Assembly (NCBI GenBank): GCA_001632425.1 | Contig: KV425621.1 | Span: 94,019-158,018 of the forward strand | Length of the DNA stretch: 64,000 nt | Source: Neolentinus lepideus HHB14362 ss-1 | Lineage: Eukaryota > Basidiomycota > Agaricomycetes > Gloeophyllales > Gloeophyllaceae | Reading direction: 5' to 3' | In this document: piece after piece, positions 12,489 through 23,071 of the stretch | Layout of the letters: every line of letters begins with the position of its first letter | How positions within the stretch are numbered: the first letter of the stretch is position 1 | Translations under genes and position numbers: made by a program | Notes under the pieces: model-generated | The model's database searches: none | What the model was told of the DNA's origin: nothing | What the model saw: only the letters and a program-made list of their open reading frames with translations

Positions 12489-12788
12489 CCGCAGGATGGA
12501 GTCTTCGGAGGCGGTGGTTGACCGCGTTGAGAGCGATGGCACTGGGTTTGCGAGTCAGGACCCACGTTATGCATTGTTACCCTTAGCTGCGCGCATCTGC
12601 TCTTGCATCTATGACATGGCCGCAAAATAACCTATGAGCTCGGGTTCGAGTTGTATTTCAATTTCATTCATGATGCTGCAGATCATATTTGATCGAACAG
12701 GGTTGGGAAAGACTATAACAGCTAGTTACATTCGTCGACATGCTATGATATGCGTCCGGCTACGAGACTTCCTACTTCTACAAACAAC
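12489..12788. other. convergent 3' region eL6 / copper amine oxidase
   Basis: 300 nt between two convergent stop codons; holds both 3' UTRs. A GGGTTCGAGTT motif near 12640 resembles a tRNA B box, but no cloverleaf forms upstream. Confidence 0.5.
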
Positions 12789-15700
12789 TCACATCTCGAC
12801 TTTAATGCGGTGGAACAACTCGGATTGCTTCCTGAGCTCCTCCACACTTGTAGGGGGGGCCGGTTTGCCATCCATAGTGAACGCAGACAGCCCACTGTAC
12901 TCGAAATCTGGGACACCTTCTGGGACACAGTTAGCGGGTTTGACACCATAATCGTCGAAAGTGAATGGATCGCCGGTCTTCTCCGGGGCCGTCAGTACGA
13001 TAGCATTGATGGACTCCAGAGAAACGTCAGTATCGAAGTAATTCAATGGAGTGAGGAAGAAGCTAAGGAGAAAGGCTGAGGTTCCGATGTACGCCCATAG
13101 GCAAACACCACGTACCTCGACGCAGCGAGATTGGTGCGGGTGTTGGGGATGTCTTCAGCTTGAGGCTGTTAAGAGTCGTCAATACAAAGGACTAGCGATG
13201 TACGGATAGCGGACTCACCAGGTGATGCATCCCAACATTAACCCAAGCGACTAAGTCCTCTTGCGTGATATTCTCGCCGTCGAAAAACTTGTGGAAGTCA
13301 ACCATAGGGGCTCCAGGTAGATGCTGATTCCACATGCTGCTAGACGTCGGCTCGTTATCCTTGCGACGCGATACAGCCAAGTTGTAGCGAGCCCAGTTGG
13401 CGTTGTTGAGCAGGCGCTTTGAACCCACAACAGTCTTCATTTCATGTAGATTAGTAGCTGTCGGTAATGTGGTAACTGCGAGCGTACGTTGTAGATAGGA
13501 GAGTAGCCGGGATGGATAGCATATCCTCGTGGGCTACCCCATGCATTGGTCTCTCCCTTGTTGACAATAGCGTAGGAACCTTGGAAGTTGTTGGGGTATT
13601 TGAGAAGCGCATCATCTTCGTTCTCGATATAAGAACGAGAAATCTTCTGCTGAATGACGGTGGTGCCCCAGTCTTCCTCTATCCATGGGTGCTCCACTTC
13701 CTCCTGAGCGGTCGTAGTACGCAAGAGGGAATTCTTTAAGCCGACGAGGTCAAGATCGACCTGTATTGACGGAAAGACTAAGCAACGAGGAAGCATCAGG
13801 TCACAGGGGCAATGTGCATACCTTGTAATTGATGACATGGTCGTGCAGACTCCCCACTGCGTTGTAATGAACTTCGTTCAGTCAAAACAACGAGTATAGT
13901 CTGAAATACTTACTGGACGTGTCACGGATCTGGGCACCGTAACCTTCTTGCTTGGGCTCCCAGTAACCACCCTGTAGGTAGCCTGATGCCGAGAGTCGAA
14001 TCTCAATTGTCCCATCGACATGGAACATGTAGTCAAACTAAATGACGTATCCTCAGTCAGAAAGTACTCAATAGGCTGGCGCCTTGCTTACCACTATCGT
14101 GGGATGAAGCAATAGAACAAACCAGAATCAGTGTCCGCTTTGCGGGTCGAAGAACGAATGCATACAGTAATCGTAGCTGGCGCAAGAGCTGAGTGCAACA
14201 ACAGAAATAAAGGTGTTGCAATAGGCTTACTTTCCAACAGTGCTGATGGACCTGATGGTCAAAACATAGCCCTTGACAGCTCCAAATTCATCCTTCATAT
14301 AGCCGGTATGTCTCGTGATGGGCCGACCGGAGTCTTGTTCGAAAATACAAATAGCGCGCTCCCGCTTAATAATTCCCGTGCCCGAGTGCGTAATAGCGGG
14401 GAGGTACACGGCCTCATGAGGACAGTCATAACCTGGGAGCATGTCGCGGACTGAGGCGCCCATGCCAAAGAAACGATCGAGCCAGGCGGTCGTGGCTTGC
14501 ATGGGATCATTCCCAGCTGATGAAACAACAGTGAGACAAAAAAAAAGCTGCTGTAGCCGGATGCTTACCATACTGTGCTATAGCCTCTTGGGGAGCAAGC
14601 TGGATGCAACCATCAGAGACGTGATGAGTTGGGAAACAAGCCGTTGCATACCTCGTAGATCAAGCGCTCGTCTCTAAACCGGATATCCCATAGGCTCAGT
14701 CCCATATCCCGGTTGAAGCCAAGGTATAGACCCCAGCCCAACCAACTGACATACTGAAGCTCCTTATCAACTCTAAACCTCAGTCCTGCAAAGGAGACTG
14801 AACGAGGTCCAGGAAGGTGGTCGAGGTCGCGACGATATTCAGGGTTAGGACGTTTCCTTGTGCTCCAGGACGGATCCTTCCTTTGATCAGGCCTTTCAGG
14901 GAGCCTCTGCAGAGTTCCGTTGTGGAAGGCGTCAAGAAACGAATCGATACTGTCGAAGACTTGATGGTTGTACACGATCTATGCGATATTAGCAAGCTAT
15001 TCGAACATCAATTGAATCATTCTTACCTTGATTAGTTTCCATTGCGCTGGGTCGGTGCCACTCATATCAACGTACTGGAAGAAGTTGAGCGGATGCAACC
15101 AAGGACCGGCAACGTTGCGACGCCAGGACACCCATGCCCGACGGAAGGTCCCGTCGAAACTCCACGGAGCAGAGACTCCAGCAAGCATAGTATCGTTAAC
15201 CAAGCCCAAGGCGGATGTGCCAAACAATTCCTGACCGCTCGATTAATACTGGAAAACGCGGGGATATGTGAAGACATACCTCAGTCGCCTCGGCGAGGGG
15301 TGCCATGATTTTTAGCACCAAAGGCGCCAGTTCATTGGCAACAAGGACGCCACGAGCATGATACGGGATCTCATCGCGGTGATAGACGTCTTTGAGTTCA
15401 GTCATTTCAGACTTGTCGCTGATGGGCAATGGGCCGATCAAGTAGTCTTTGATCACGGGTACTGTGCCGTGGTGAATAGTGACTCTGGCGTACTTGGCCG
15501 GGCGAAGTGCGGACAACGGGTTCTCGACATAGGCGAGAGCATCAGCTTTACGTGGCTGATACGCATCAATTAGAAATATATGATTGTCCGCAAGACCAGC
15601 TTTATCGGATTTGGTGAGATTGAGACCTCTTGCGGGCTCATCGAGCCACTTCTGAATCGACACAATCTCCTCAACGGTCAGAGGTGCCCACACGTTATTT

Positions 15701-15975
15701 GGGGCCGGGGGCTGGGCGGGAGGAGGGAGGCTCGATGCGCACTGTTCAAGGGGTTTTCCACTAAGCAGTCCAGGAATCGATACCCCTGACTGTATGGCAG
15801 CCTTGTCGGCGTGCGAAGGAGAGACATAGAAGACAGAGAGCGCAATTGTCCCTAGAACTGCGAGCAATGCAAAACCTGCGGTGCGCGATACACGTCGCTT
15901 CGGTTGAGGGACAGATCGGACATCATCGTACGAGTCTGTCTGCTTCAGCGGTTCGTACGCCCTGAGATTAGACAT
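12789..15975 (-). CDS. copper amine oxidase with N-terminal membrane anchor
   Basis: Multi-exon gene for a TPQ-containing primary-amine oxidase (R-CH2-NH2 to aldehyde, NH3 and H2O2). The start chosen is ATG at 15975 (MSNLRAYEPLKQ). A cytosolic tail of about 45 residues, one hydrophobic segment (AGFALLAVLGTIALSVFYV) and a Pro-rich linker precede the catalytic core, suggesting a type II membrane or secreted enzyme. The cofactor site TVG-NYDY-LFDYMFHVDG is split over several tiny exons near 14030-14240. The copper His-x-His is in SLHDHVINYK, and the third-His region is VNVGMHHL. The protein ends at 12789 after NYFDTDVSLES. Clear family features also include GGYWEPKQEGYGAQIRDTS and QGSYAIVNKGETNAWGSPRG. 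The in vivo amine substrate is unknown. Confidence 0.88.
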
Positions 15976-16281
15976 CCTCGTGAAGCAAGGAGGCTGGGAG
16001 TGACTCGAATGAAGACTCAACCACTTATAACTGCGCTGAGTGCCGCAGGCACCATAGAATTCGAATTCGAAGTGAATAATTGCAAACGATAGTGCGCCAT
16101 CGGTGCGCCAGATAAGAGACAATTTTTGAACGCCTACAGCCGAAGATAGATAGGGACCGGAAGGTTGAGGATTAAATTCGGTATCGGAATCATCGGATGC
16201 GGTGTTGCACGCTCGATTAGGAAGGCACTCTTGCAACTTGCAAGGCCCCTGCAGGCGCCGGACTCCGAGCTGCACTCGGTT
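15976..16281. promoter_or_regulatory. divergent region copper amine oxidase / COX18
   Basis: 306 nt between the two start codons. Contains the promoters of both genes. An open frame continues upstream of the COX18 ATG without another ATG, and nothing else is visible. Confidence 0.45.
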
Positions 16282-17440
16282 ATGTTGGTTTCAACATGTC
16301 GTTGTCGGACACCATGTATCCTGCTCAGTTCATCTTCATCCGGGCGTGAACGACTCCCACGACGTACGCTGACTACATCCGCAATCCAGACCTTCTCGGA
16401 TGGCTTCCTCGACTTGGCACTTGCTATCCCATACCCTGATTCATGGCCTGCGTATTCGTCGACCATAATCCTTACAACCATTGCGTCTAGATTGATATTT
16501 ACAGTCCCATTTTCAATATGGGTATGCCGTATCATCGTTTCGTGCCTCTCCACATACCTATGGACTGAGAATCAACCAGGCTAAAAAGCGGCAGTGGACG
16601 GCTGAAGAGATCGTCCTGCCTAAGCTCCGTGAGGCTGCACCAGGCATTGCTCGTGATATCTTCAAAGAGATGAAGGCGCTTCAAATACGCGGGACCGAGC
16701 AGGAAATTAGAGAACATCATAGGAAGCGGTATAGCGAGCTAGTAAGTTATTCTCAATCCTTTCACCTCTCCCGCGTCCGATGATACATGACGGATAGATG
16801 AAGCAACGCAGAAATGAACTCTATACCCAATATACATGCTCACCTATACCGACTATGCTCATTCCCCCTGTTACCCAGCTTCCAATTTTTGTGGGGTTCT
16901 CTATGATGCTCGCTCAACTATCACAGCCGCCTACGCCCTTCGACTCGGAATCATTTCTCACCCTTACGTCACTCGCGCATGCTGATCCAACAGCAACATT
17001 ACCCATTACTCTAGGCTTGTTAACTTTTGCCAACGTCGAGACTTCACGTTGGTTCATTTCAGAGGACAAACGGCTCGCAGCCATCGAAACAGAAAAGAGA
17101 AATACTGAAAGGCGGGAGAAAGGAGAAGTAGTGATCGAGCCCAGTAAGATCGTCCAGTCAGCTTTGCGGGCGGCGTCGGTTGGCCGAATCCTGATAGGCG
17201 TCATGGTACCTGGGGTTAGTCGGGGTCGATGAGTGTATCGTCCGTGTGCTAACCTGTGATGCCTAGAGTGTGGCGCTATACTGGGTGACATCTGCGATCT
17301 TCGGGCTCTTCCAGACCTGGATCTTCGATTGGTGGGAGGCACGGAGGATGAGACGTAAGAGACCGCAGACTCCAGCCCCGCCCTCACCACCGTCTACCCC
17401 ACCATCTGGGCTGCGGCAATACACTTGGACTCGAACATAG
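16282..17440 (+). CDS. COX18: mitochondrial inner membrane insertase Cox18 (YidC/Oxa1 family)
   Basis: Four exons (16282-16521, 16580-16741, 16798-17214, 17267-17440) give 330 residues. The protein starts with an Arg/Ser-rich presequence (MLVSTCRCRTPCILLSSSSS...), then AIQTFSDGFLDLALAIPYPD and IILTTIASRLIFTVPFSIWA, the conserved N-terminal region of Cox18. The YidC/Oxa1 core follows: KQRRNELYTQYTCSPIPTML, a TM segment with PPVTQLPIFVGFSMML, and GSVALYWVTSAIFGLFQTWI near the end. Cox18 translocates the C-terminal tail of Cox2. The start ATG at 16282 was chosen because the frame upstream has no ATG and lies in the promoter. COX18 fits better than OXA1 because of the short C-terminal tail and the SDGFLDLALAIPYP motif. 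Confidence 0.85.
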
Positions 17441-18000
17441 CATCACTGGGTTGGGATGGTCTAGGGTCGTGTTATTTCTAAGGTATGTCGCTCTCTTATC
17501 AAATTGACCTCTATGATTAGAAGAAGTGGCTTGAGGGATCCCTGCTTTTTTGAAGTCCTACGTGACATCGGCAGAAGGAGCCCTATGGATGTTTCTTGAT
17601 CTAATATGATAACATATTGTTCAGAGATCTTACTCCGGCTCCAGCTGATTATATCTCCTGTTCCCTGTAGGCATAGGTCTGCGCCTCATCATGCGTGTTA
17701 TCGCCCTATCGAAGGATGGCAGTGCCTCTGTCCTACAATACGCGTAGTGTATTTGAATTGAATCGGCACATTTCCAACGGATTGCAACGCCATCAGGTCT
17801 GTGGTAATCAGCCGTCAGGCACATACGGGCGTTCAATATTCAATATCCATCCAACAGTCTGAAGCTCTGTTCGCAGTGATCGCGCACTGATTCAGCCAAA
17901 AATTTCCCCAGCGTCCGTTTCCATCGAAATTGGAGTGGCACACCGTATTTACAGCAATATAAAGAGCGTGTAGATTACTCGCAGACTTGTCCTGCATGCC
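17441..18000. other. convergent intergenic region
   Basis: 560 nt between the convergent COX18 and DUF7704 stop codons. I see no exon, repeat or RNA gene. Confidence 0.5.
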
Positions 18001-18608
18001 CTAGAATCTCTTCTCCACTTGACCCCTGAAGTGCCCATCCCTCTTATCAACATATCGTCTGATTCCCAGATGCCACGCGATCCTCGGCACCATCAGCGTC
18101 AAACCAGTCAGCAGCGTCGACCAAAGCACTGGACTCCACTGCTTTACATTCCACCTCTCCGGCCCTAACGCCCATAGTGTCACGTAAAGATGTACCACAT
18201 CTCCGATCATTAGTGGTGTGAGAAGGGCGCCAACGATCTTCTCTTGCAGCACAGGTTGAGAGTAGAGGTATTTGCGGGCCGTGGAGAGCATGAATATGTT
18301 CATAAGCCCAAGAAGTGCGCAGACGTGGGCGAGTTGCACGAGAGTAACGAGGCTTGCTAAGGGAAGAGGGCTCATGGGTGGCGTCCCATTCGGCCATGGC
18401 GCTTGAGCATCATGCGTCTGAAACAACATCACGAGCTGTGAATCAGTGGATCCTACGGTGTCTTATAGTCACATATGTTGTGTTAAACGCGACTCACTCT
18501 TTTCGGATCTACAAGCGTGCCTGCAAGGCCTAGCAGGGTCAAGAAAGGTTCATAGAAACCAAAAACCGCGTAATAGAATCCTGGGATAGCGGATTGCGGC
18601 GGGGACAT
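18001..18608 (-). CDS. small four-helix membrane protein, DUF7704-like
   Basis: Two exons: ATG at 18608 (MSPPQSAIPGFYYAVFGFYE) splices after LVDPKR to THDAQAPWPNGTPP, ending VEKRF at 18001. The protein is about 180 residues with four predicted membrane helices (PFLTLLGLAGTLV; LVTLVQLAHVCALLGLMNIF; VGALLTPLMIGDVVHLYVTL; VLWSTLLTGLTLMVPRIAW). The IPGFYYxxFxFYEPFLTLLG start and the overall layout resemble the fungal DUF7704 family, whose function is not known. The assignment is by overall pattern only. Confidence 0.7.
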
Positions 18609-19459
18609 ATCTGGAGCTAATGAACGACAGGTAGTGGCAAGGGAGCATATATGAGGAGGGGTCTATACGGGAACCTTCGCTTTATTAACTGTCAGACAGA
18701 ACATTACAGGGGCCGATTGGCTGAGCTAGAAGGGAATCCGTCTGCCAAAGACATAAGGCACCATCGTATTAATCCTGATCCGCTATTCAAGACCCTTGTA
18801 TGCCCTTCGGATTAAAACAGCGTGCCAGTAAGAGAATCTGCTGCGAGCTGCTTGCAAGGCTGTGAGTCTGTTATGGTCCCCTAGACAAATCTGAAACTAC
18901 TCCATCAGGATCGATTCAGGCGATGTGGCGATGCAGATTCCAGGGGTAACTGCATCCGCCACAATGGCGGCCGGCCCTAAATTTTGGACATTCACATTGG
19001 CGGGAAAGGAAGATTTAGATTCTTCAATCTTACATTCAGGTTTGAACCAAGGGCGGGCGAGTTGGAAATCGCTACCTTCGCCTGCCGTGGTAGATGACCA
19101 AGAGTACTCTTCTACGTGAAGATGGTGGGTATAATGCTCACTTTCATCTGAATGAATTTTCTGTTGATAGCGAGCTTCGCTCCTGTCTGACATGCCCGAG
19201 AACGAACTTTGCATTTAACTTCTCATGCCAGCGTGGCAGTGGACATCCCGGTCCCGAGATGTATCCACCACATGTATGATAGTTATCAATGAAGAGAGAT
19301 ATTACACACGTTGCAATCGTGCCCTCTTCTATTACTGTAATGTCCGGTCTGCGCAATGTACTGCGAACAAGCGCAGCAGTGACAGAACAGGATTAGGTCA
19401 AGATAGATTGACCTTATCATGGGTACTAACAGCATCTTCATGGAAAATCCCCTGTCCTC
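18609..19459. other. gene-poor region downstream of a pseudogene
   Basis: About 850 nt. It contains the DUF7704 promoter and the coding-like fragment listed separately at 18897-19356. Nothing else is recognisable. Confidence 0.4.
18897..19356 (-). pseudogene. unrecognised coding-like fragment, possibly a gene remnant
   Basis: Two overlapping minus-strand frames, 19144-19356 and 18897-19214, together look like exons of a protein. The second ends with NLGPAAIVADAVTPGICIAT and ATSPESILME and stop, which reads like real protein with balanced codon use. I do not recognise the family. No good start codon or convincing 5' exons are visible upstream, where the decayed reductase copy lies. It may be the 3' end of an intron-rich gene, or a remnant in the same decaying block. 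Confidence 0.3.
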
Positions 19460-20640
19460 TAGGTAAGCAAGGCGATCTTTGCGATGGTCCTATCAACATA
19501 CTCCGCCATAAGAGGAGGGGTGTTCTTTCCCGTGTGTTGGCTGAAAAAGGCCGGGACCTAAATAGAATTACTCACCCATTCGATGACAGTATAGATCCAG
19601 TCAATTAGGGTGTTGCTGAGCGGAATTGGGCCTCTGGATGCGGTTCGGAAGATGATGATGTCGGCGCTAATGTGGAAGTAATCGTGCTGTGCGCCTAATA
19701 ATCTGGACCGCCATGTCATAATATAGGAAATTGAGCGCTTGCTAACATACCATCCAATTCAGCCGCTTGTTCGAGCTTCAATCCTTCATCTGCTTATTCT
19801 ACCTTGAGAGTGACTTTTGGTTTCGTCCTGCTCTCGTTCTAGTAGTCAGGTCTGTAAATCGTCCCTGGAAAGAGTATATAGACACCGACGGGATACAGTG
19901 GCATTTCCAATCTTAACATTCCCGCAAGGCCTATAGTCGAAGGGGAGTTGAAACTTCCTCAATGTATGAAAGAGCTGAACTATTTGACCTTGCAAACTTT
20001 CCCGGCGAACAGAATGAATAGCCTATTATCGACATATATCCGAGAACAGATGACACAAAGACTATTTTGTTGTACCATATGCCTAGCTGCGGCCTGTAAT
20101 ATCAAGGATGATCATCATCTTAGTAGTTTACGTTTACGCACCAAAGCTGTCCATGCAACTGTCTAATAAGTATCGTCCATGCTTGGGAACAAAGAAGCTT
20201 CGTATTCTTCTATATGGAATCCAGGAGTAGAGCTCCCTGCGCACAAGCACAGTGCATCGGGGAATTTTCAGTGGACTTACTTAAGCAGACACGTCCGCGC
20301 GACTGGCAGGCAGCTTCCAGAGCGTCATTTGCACCTTCTGCGTCAGGAAAAGAGTAGGAGTGTGACTTGGATAGTTGATTAGGCGTCTGGCGCTCAGCCT
20401 ACGGGGAGGTCCAAATATGAATAAGGATCGGCGCGACTAGGATAGTACGGTGGGTAACGTTGCCGACTTCCGTTAGTGCCAGAACCTTCTGTAAACGTTT
20501 TTCATCATGAGCGATAATCGAGACGTCTATTCCTTTACGCCTCAAGAGAATCGCAAGGGCAAGTCCAAGACCTGCCACCTGTCAAGCCACCAGTAACGTA
20601 ACAGATGTGAAATCGTATGCGGAGGAAACCTCGTGAGATG
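19460..20640 (-). pseudogene. decayed 3-ketodihydrosphingosine reductase (Tsc10/KSR) gene copy
   Basis: Reading the minus strand in shifting frames recovers most of a short-chain dehydrogenase of the Tsc10 type, the second enzyme of sphingolipid synthesis. In order: CYVTGGLTG at about 20600; GLGLALAILLRRKGIDVSII; LCLCAGSSTPGFHIEE at about 20215; SVLGYMSIIGYSF then SPGKFA; ILFPGTIYRPDY at about 19870; TKPKVTLKVE; DYFHISADIIIFRTASRGP at about 19650; and a C-terminal DRTIAK at about 19480. The copy is broken. A 7-nt tandem duplication at 20571-20581 shifts the frame, TAG codons occur at 20163-20165 and in the middle, and the catalytic Tyr of YxxxK is Cys. An intron with a CTACTAAG-like branch site is still present, so this is not a retrocopy. 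Confidence 0.85.
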
Positions 20641-21007
20641 CTTTACTGGCCACAGGGATCCCATTTCTTCTTGGAGAACAGATGACTGCAATAGTAAGGT
20701 GAAGCCTGACGCTACACCGAGAGCCAGTCCTGTTAGAACCCAGCTAAATAATTCGGATGGCAAATGCGAGTCTGCGACTTCAATTTCTGGTCACTATTCC
20801 CCGTACGGCCTTGAGCGAGTGCAAGGAGGCGCGAGAAACTTCTTCAGGAACTCTTTGCAGTCACTACCTGACTTTGACGCAGACCGAAGAAATGTGGAGA
20901 GTTTTGAATGCTCGACTGCTGTGATGACCACTTGCTAAAGTTAGGATAAGCTCGATCGAAGCAACATGTCACGTGCAGCTTTAACATCGACCGTTTTCTG
21001 ACTCTTC
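20641..21007. other. intergenic region upstream of the fluoride channel gene
   Basis: 367 nt. A CACGTG box (gtcacgtgcag, about 20968) lies 40 nt before the FEX ATG. No coding exon supported; a hydrophobic frame on the minus strand here belongs to the out-of-frame 5' end of the pseudogene region. Confidence 0.45.
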
Positions 21008-22359
21008 ATGTTTACTACAATGTCTGAGGAGAAGGGTGCATCGACCCTACTCCCTCTACACAGTTCTTCTCCAAACGCTGGTGATGCACGTAATGATTTC
21101 CCGCCCTCTTCCACTCAGAAGACGTCTGTTGAGGGCAGCCGACTATCGTCGAACCAAGCCGGGAGCAATGTAGGCTCCGCAATCGCGCGTCACAATTCCA
21201 TCGAATCGGCAGAACATCTGCAAGTAGACAGGCCTCCAGCGGAAGCGTCGCTGCAGCGGTCGAAGGTCTACTATCCTCTGTCACCCCATGTTCTTGCACT
21301 TCTCATGCCGGCGTCCGTTCTCGGTGTGTTAGCAAGGCTTGGTTTAGATGCTCTATCGACATATAATGGACAGAAGATCTTCTCGTTGGCATATACACAA
21401 GCAGTGGGCTGCTTTATCATGGGATTTAGTCTAGAATTTAAGGAGTCTCTTGGACGATTGTGAGTAGAGGATGGTCCTACTCTCGTGCGCAAGGCCGCTC
21501 ATAACAGCGCAGCTATGGCCCACTCTATACAGCCATTACTACAGGTTATAATGATTGCCATTTGCGGCAAGATTACGTGTTAACGCTGCGTGCCAGGATT
21601 TTGCGGATCTTTGACAACCTTTTCTGGATGGCAAGTGGACGTTTTCAACTCCTGGGTTAATTCCACACAGGCCCACAGAGACTGGCGTGGAGATGTGAGC
21701 ATCCATATAAGTTAGCTAGGAAATGCCTTGTGCTAATGGAGCCTCAGGTCATGGATGGGATCACCACTACAGTCTACACGTTCATCATATCTCTTACGTC
21801 TGTTTGGTTCGGCACGCACCTGGCCTCTCTTCTTCGACCATTTGTTCCTGTCTTGCGACCGCCCAGTGCTGCAGTCCGATACACGTTGACATCATTATCT
21901 GTCTGCGTCTATGCGGCGACTTTCCCTGTCTATTTTCGTCTTCCTGCGGATTACCGGCATCAAGCTACAGCCGCTCTGCTGTTTTCGTATCCGGGTACTC
22001 TGACTCGGTATATACTTTCCATATCCCTGAACCCCCGTCTGAGCCTTTTCCCTCTGGGTACGTACGTAGCCAACTCATTCGGAACGGCCCTTCTGGGTGC
22101 ACTTCATGTTATACAAGGCATGTCTCCATCAGCATCCCCTAATGCCTGTGCGCTCCTTCAGGGACTAGCAGATGGGTACTGTGGCTGCTTGACCACCGTG
22201 AGCACGTTTGCGACGGAGATTGATGCACTTGTGGAGTGGAAGGCTTGGTTATATGCTGCTTTGAGTTGGAGTACAGGCCAGATTGTTCTGCTTCTGATAA
22301 TGGGCTCGTCGTTCTGGGCTGGTCATGTTAGCGAACAGTTGAGCTGTAGATTTGTGTAA
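21008..22359 (+). CDS. FEX1: fluoride export channel FEX (fused double CrcB/Fluc)
   Basis: Four exons (21008-21459, 21513-21544, 21597-21694, 21748-22359) give 397 residues; an ATG four codons downstream could also start it. After a Ser-rich cytosolic N-terminus of about 90 residues there are two Fluc domains in one chain, as in eukaryotic FEX. Domain 1 has ASVLGVLARLGLDAL and GFCGSLTTFSGWQVDVF; domain 2 has GTYVANSFGTALLGALHV and GYCGCLTTVSTFATEI. The repeated G-x-CG-x-LTT-x-S motif lines the fluoride pore. The protein exports fluoride across the plasma membrane and prevents toxicity. The second domain keeps the Phe and Asn residues expected for the working pore. All introns are GT-AG. Confidence 0.92.
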
Positions 22360-22504
22360 ATCCTATTGTTAGAGCTTGCGGCATATCCATGGCACGGCGA
22401 CCATGCTGCACGTAATTATAGAAGTAGTCCCAAAGTTTGCAGCTTCCCCTCGAGCCTCCGAAATGAAGTCCGTTAAGCCAAATCTGACTTGCTGGGACGA
22501 CTGA

Positions 22505-22973
22505 CCCTAACCTAGTGTTACTCCTGGCACTTCGAAGTTTCCTTCACTTCGCTTCGAAATCGGAGACTTTGTGTAGTTTCAAAGTCGCCATCAGCGAAGC
22601 TTCGAAGACCTAGCGAAGTGAGTCTTCTCAGCACGCACGAATGAGGAAGTGTCTGACCACGTTGACACGTGGTGCCGGCTCGACGACCGGCCTTTCCTGA
22701 ACAGCAGTTGGCAAACGTTGAGGGTTGGAATCAATGTTTCTACTCGCTTTTTCTTCGAACCAAAGGCCTAAGGTTATATGAAAAATATGCATAAAAAATA
22801 GATCTAGCAAATGTGCCATAACATACATTTGCCTTGGCCACAGCCATCACCGTGAGAAGAATGTGTTCCTCGCGCCACTGACTTCGCAACGTCTTCAAAG
22901 CGACTTCAAGAAAGACAGTGCCATTTTCGGTGCTCCAAAGTACTTCGACTTAACGAACAGAACTACCCTAACC
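22505..22973. mobile_element. possible short non-autonomous hAT-like element with 8-nt flanking repeats
   Basis: An identical 8-nt direct repeat, CCCTAACC, flanks 453 nt (22513-22965). The enclosed sequence starts TAGTGTTACTCC and, read from the other end, starts TAGTTCTGTTCG. Both ends reach a CGAAGT motif within about 25 nt, giving weak terminal inverted repeats. Inside, ACTTCG/CGAAGT half-sites and TTCGAA palindromes recur near both ends (about 22529, 22545, 22594, 22612, 22750, 22880, 22941), like the subterminal repeats of hAT transposons. An 8-nt duplication is typical of hAT insertion. There is no transposase frame. The terminal repeats are imperfect, so this remains a suggestion. Confidence 0.4.
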
Positions 22974-23071
22974 CGGCCCATCGTGTCGGAGTTTGAAATC
23001 CACTTGCACCCACAACGTGTTGTCGGAACTTGGAGAGCCTGATCTTAGGCGGTCGTCCTTGACACCTTGTC

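Noticed and set aside
12590..12660. tRNA-like GGGTTCGAGTT motif on the plus strand
   Set aside because: The preceding 70 nt do not give acceptor, D or anticodon stems.
20542..20763. Hydrophobic frame on the minus strand resembling a small membrane protein
   Set aside because: It begins with TTG and overlaps, in another frame, the reductase pseudogene; the reductase homology explains the region better.
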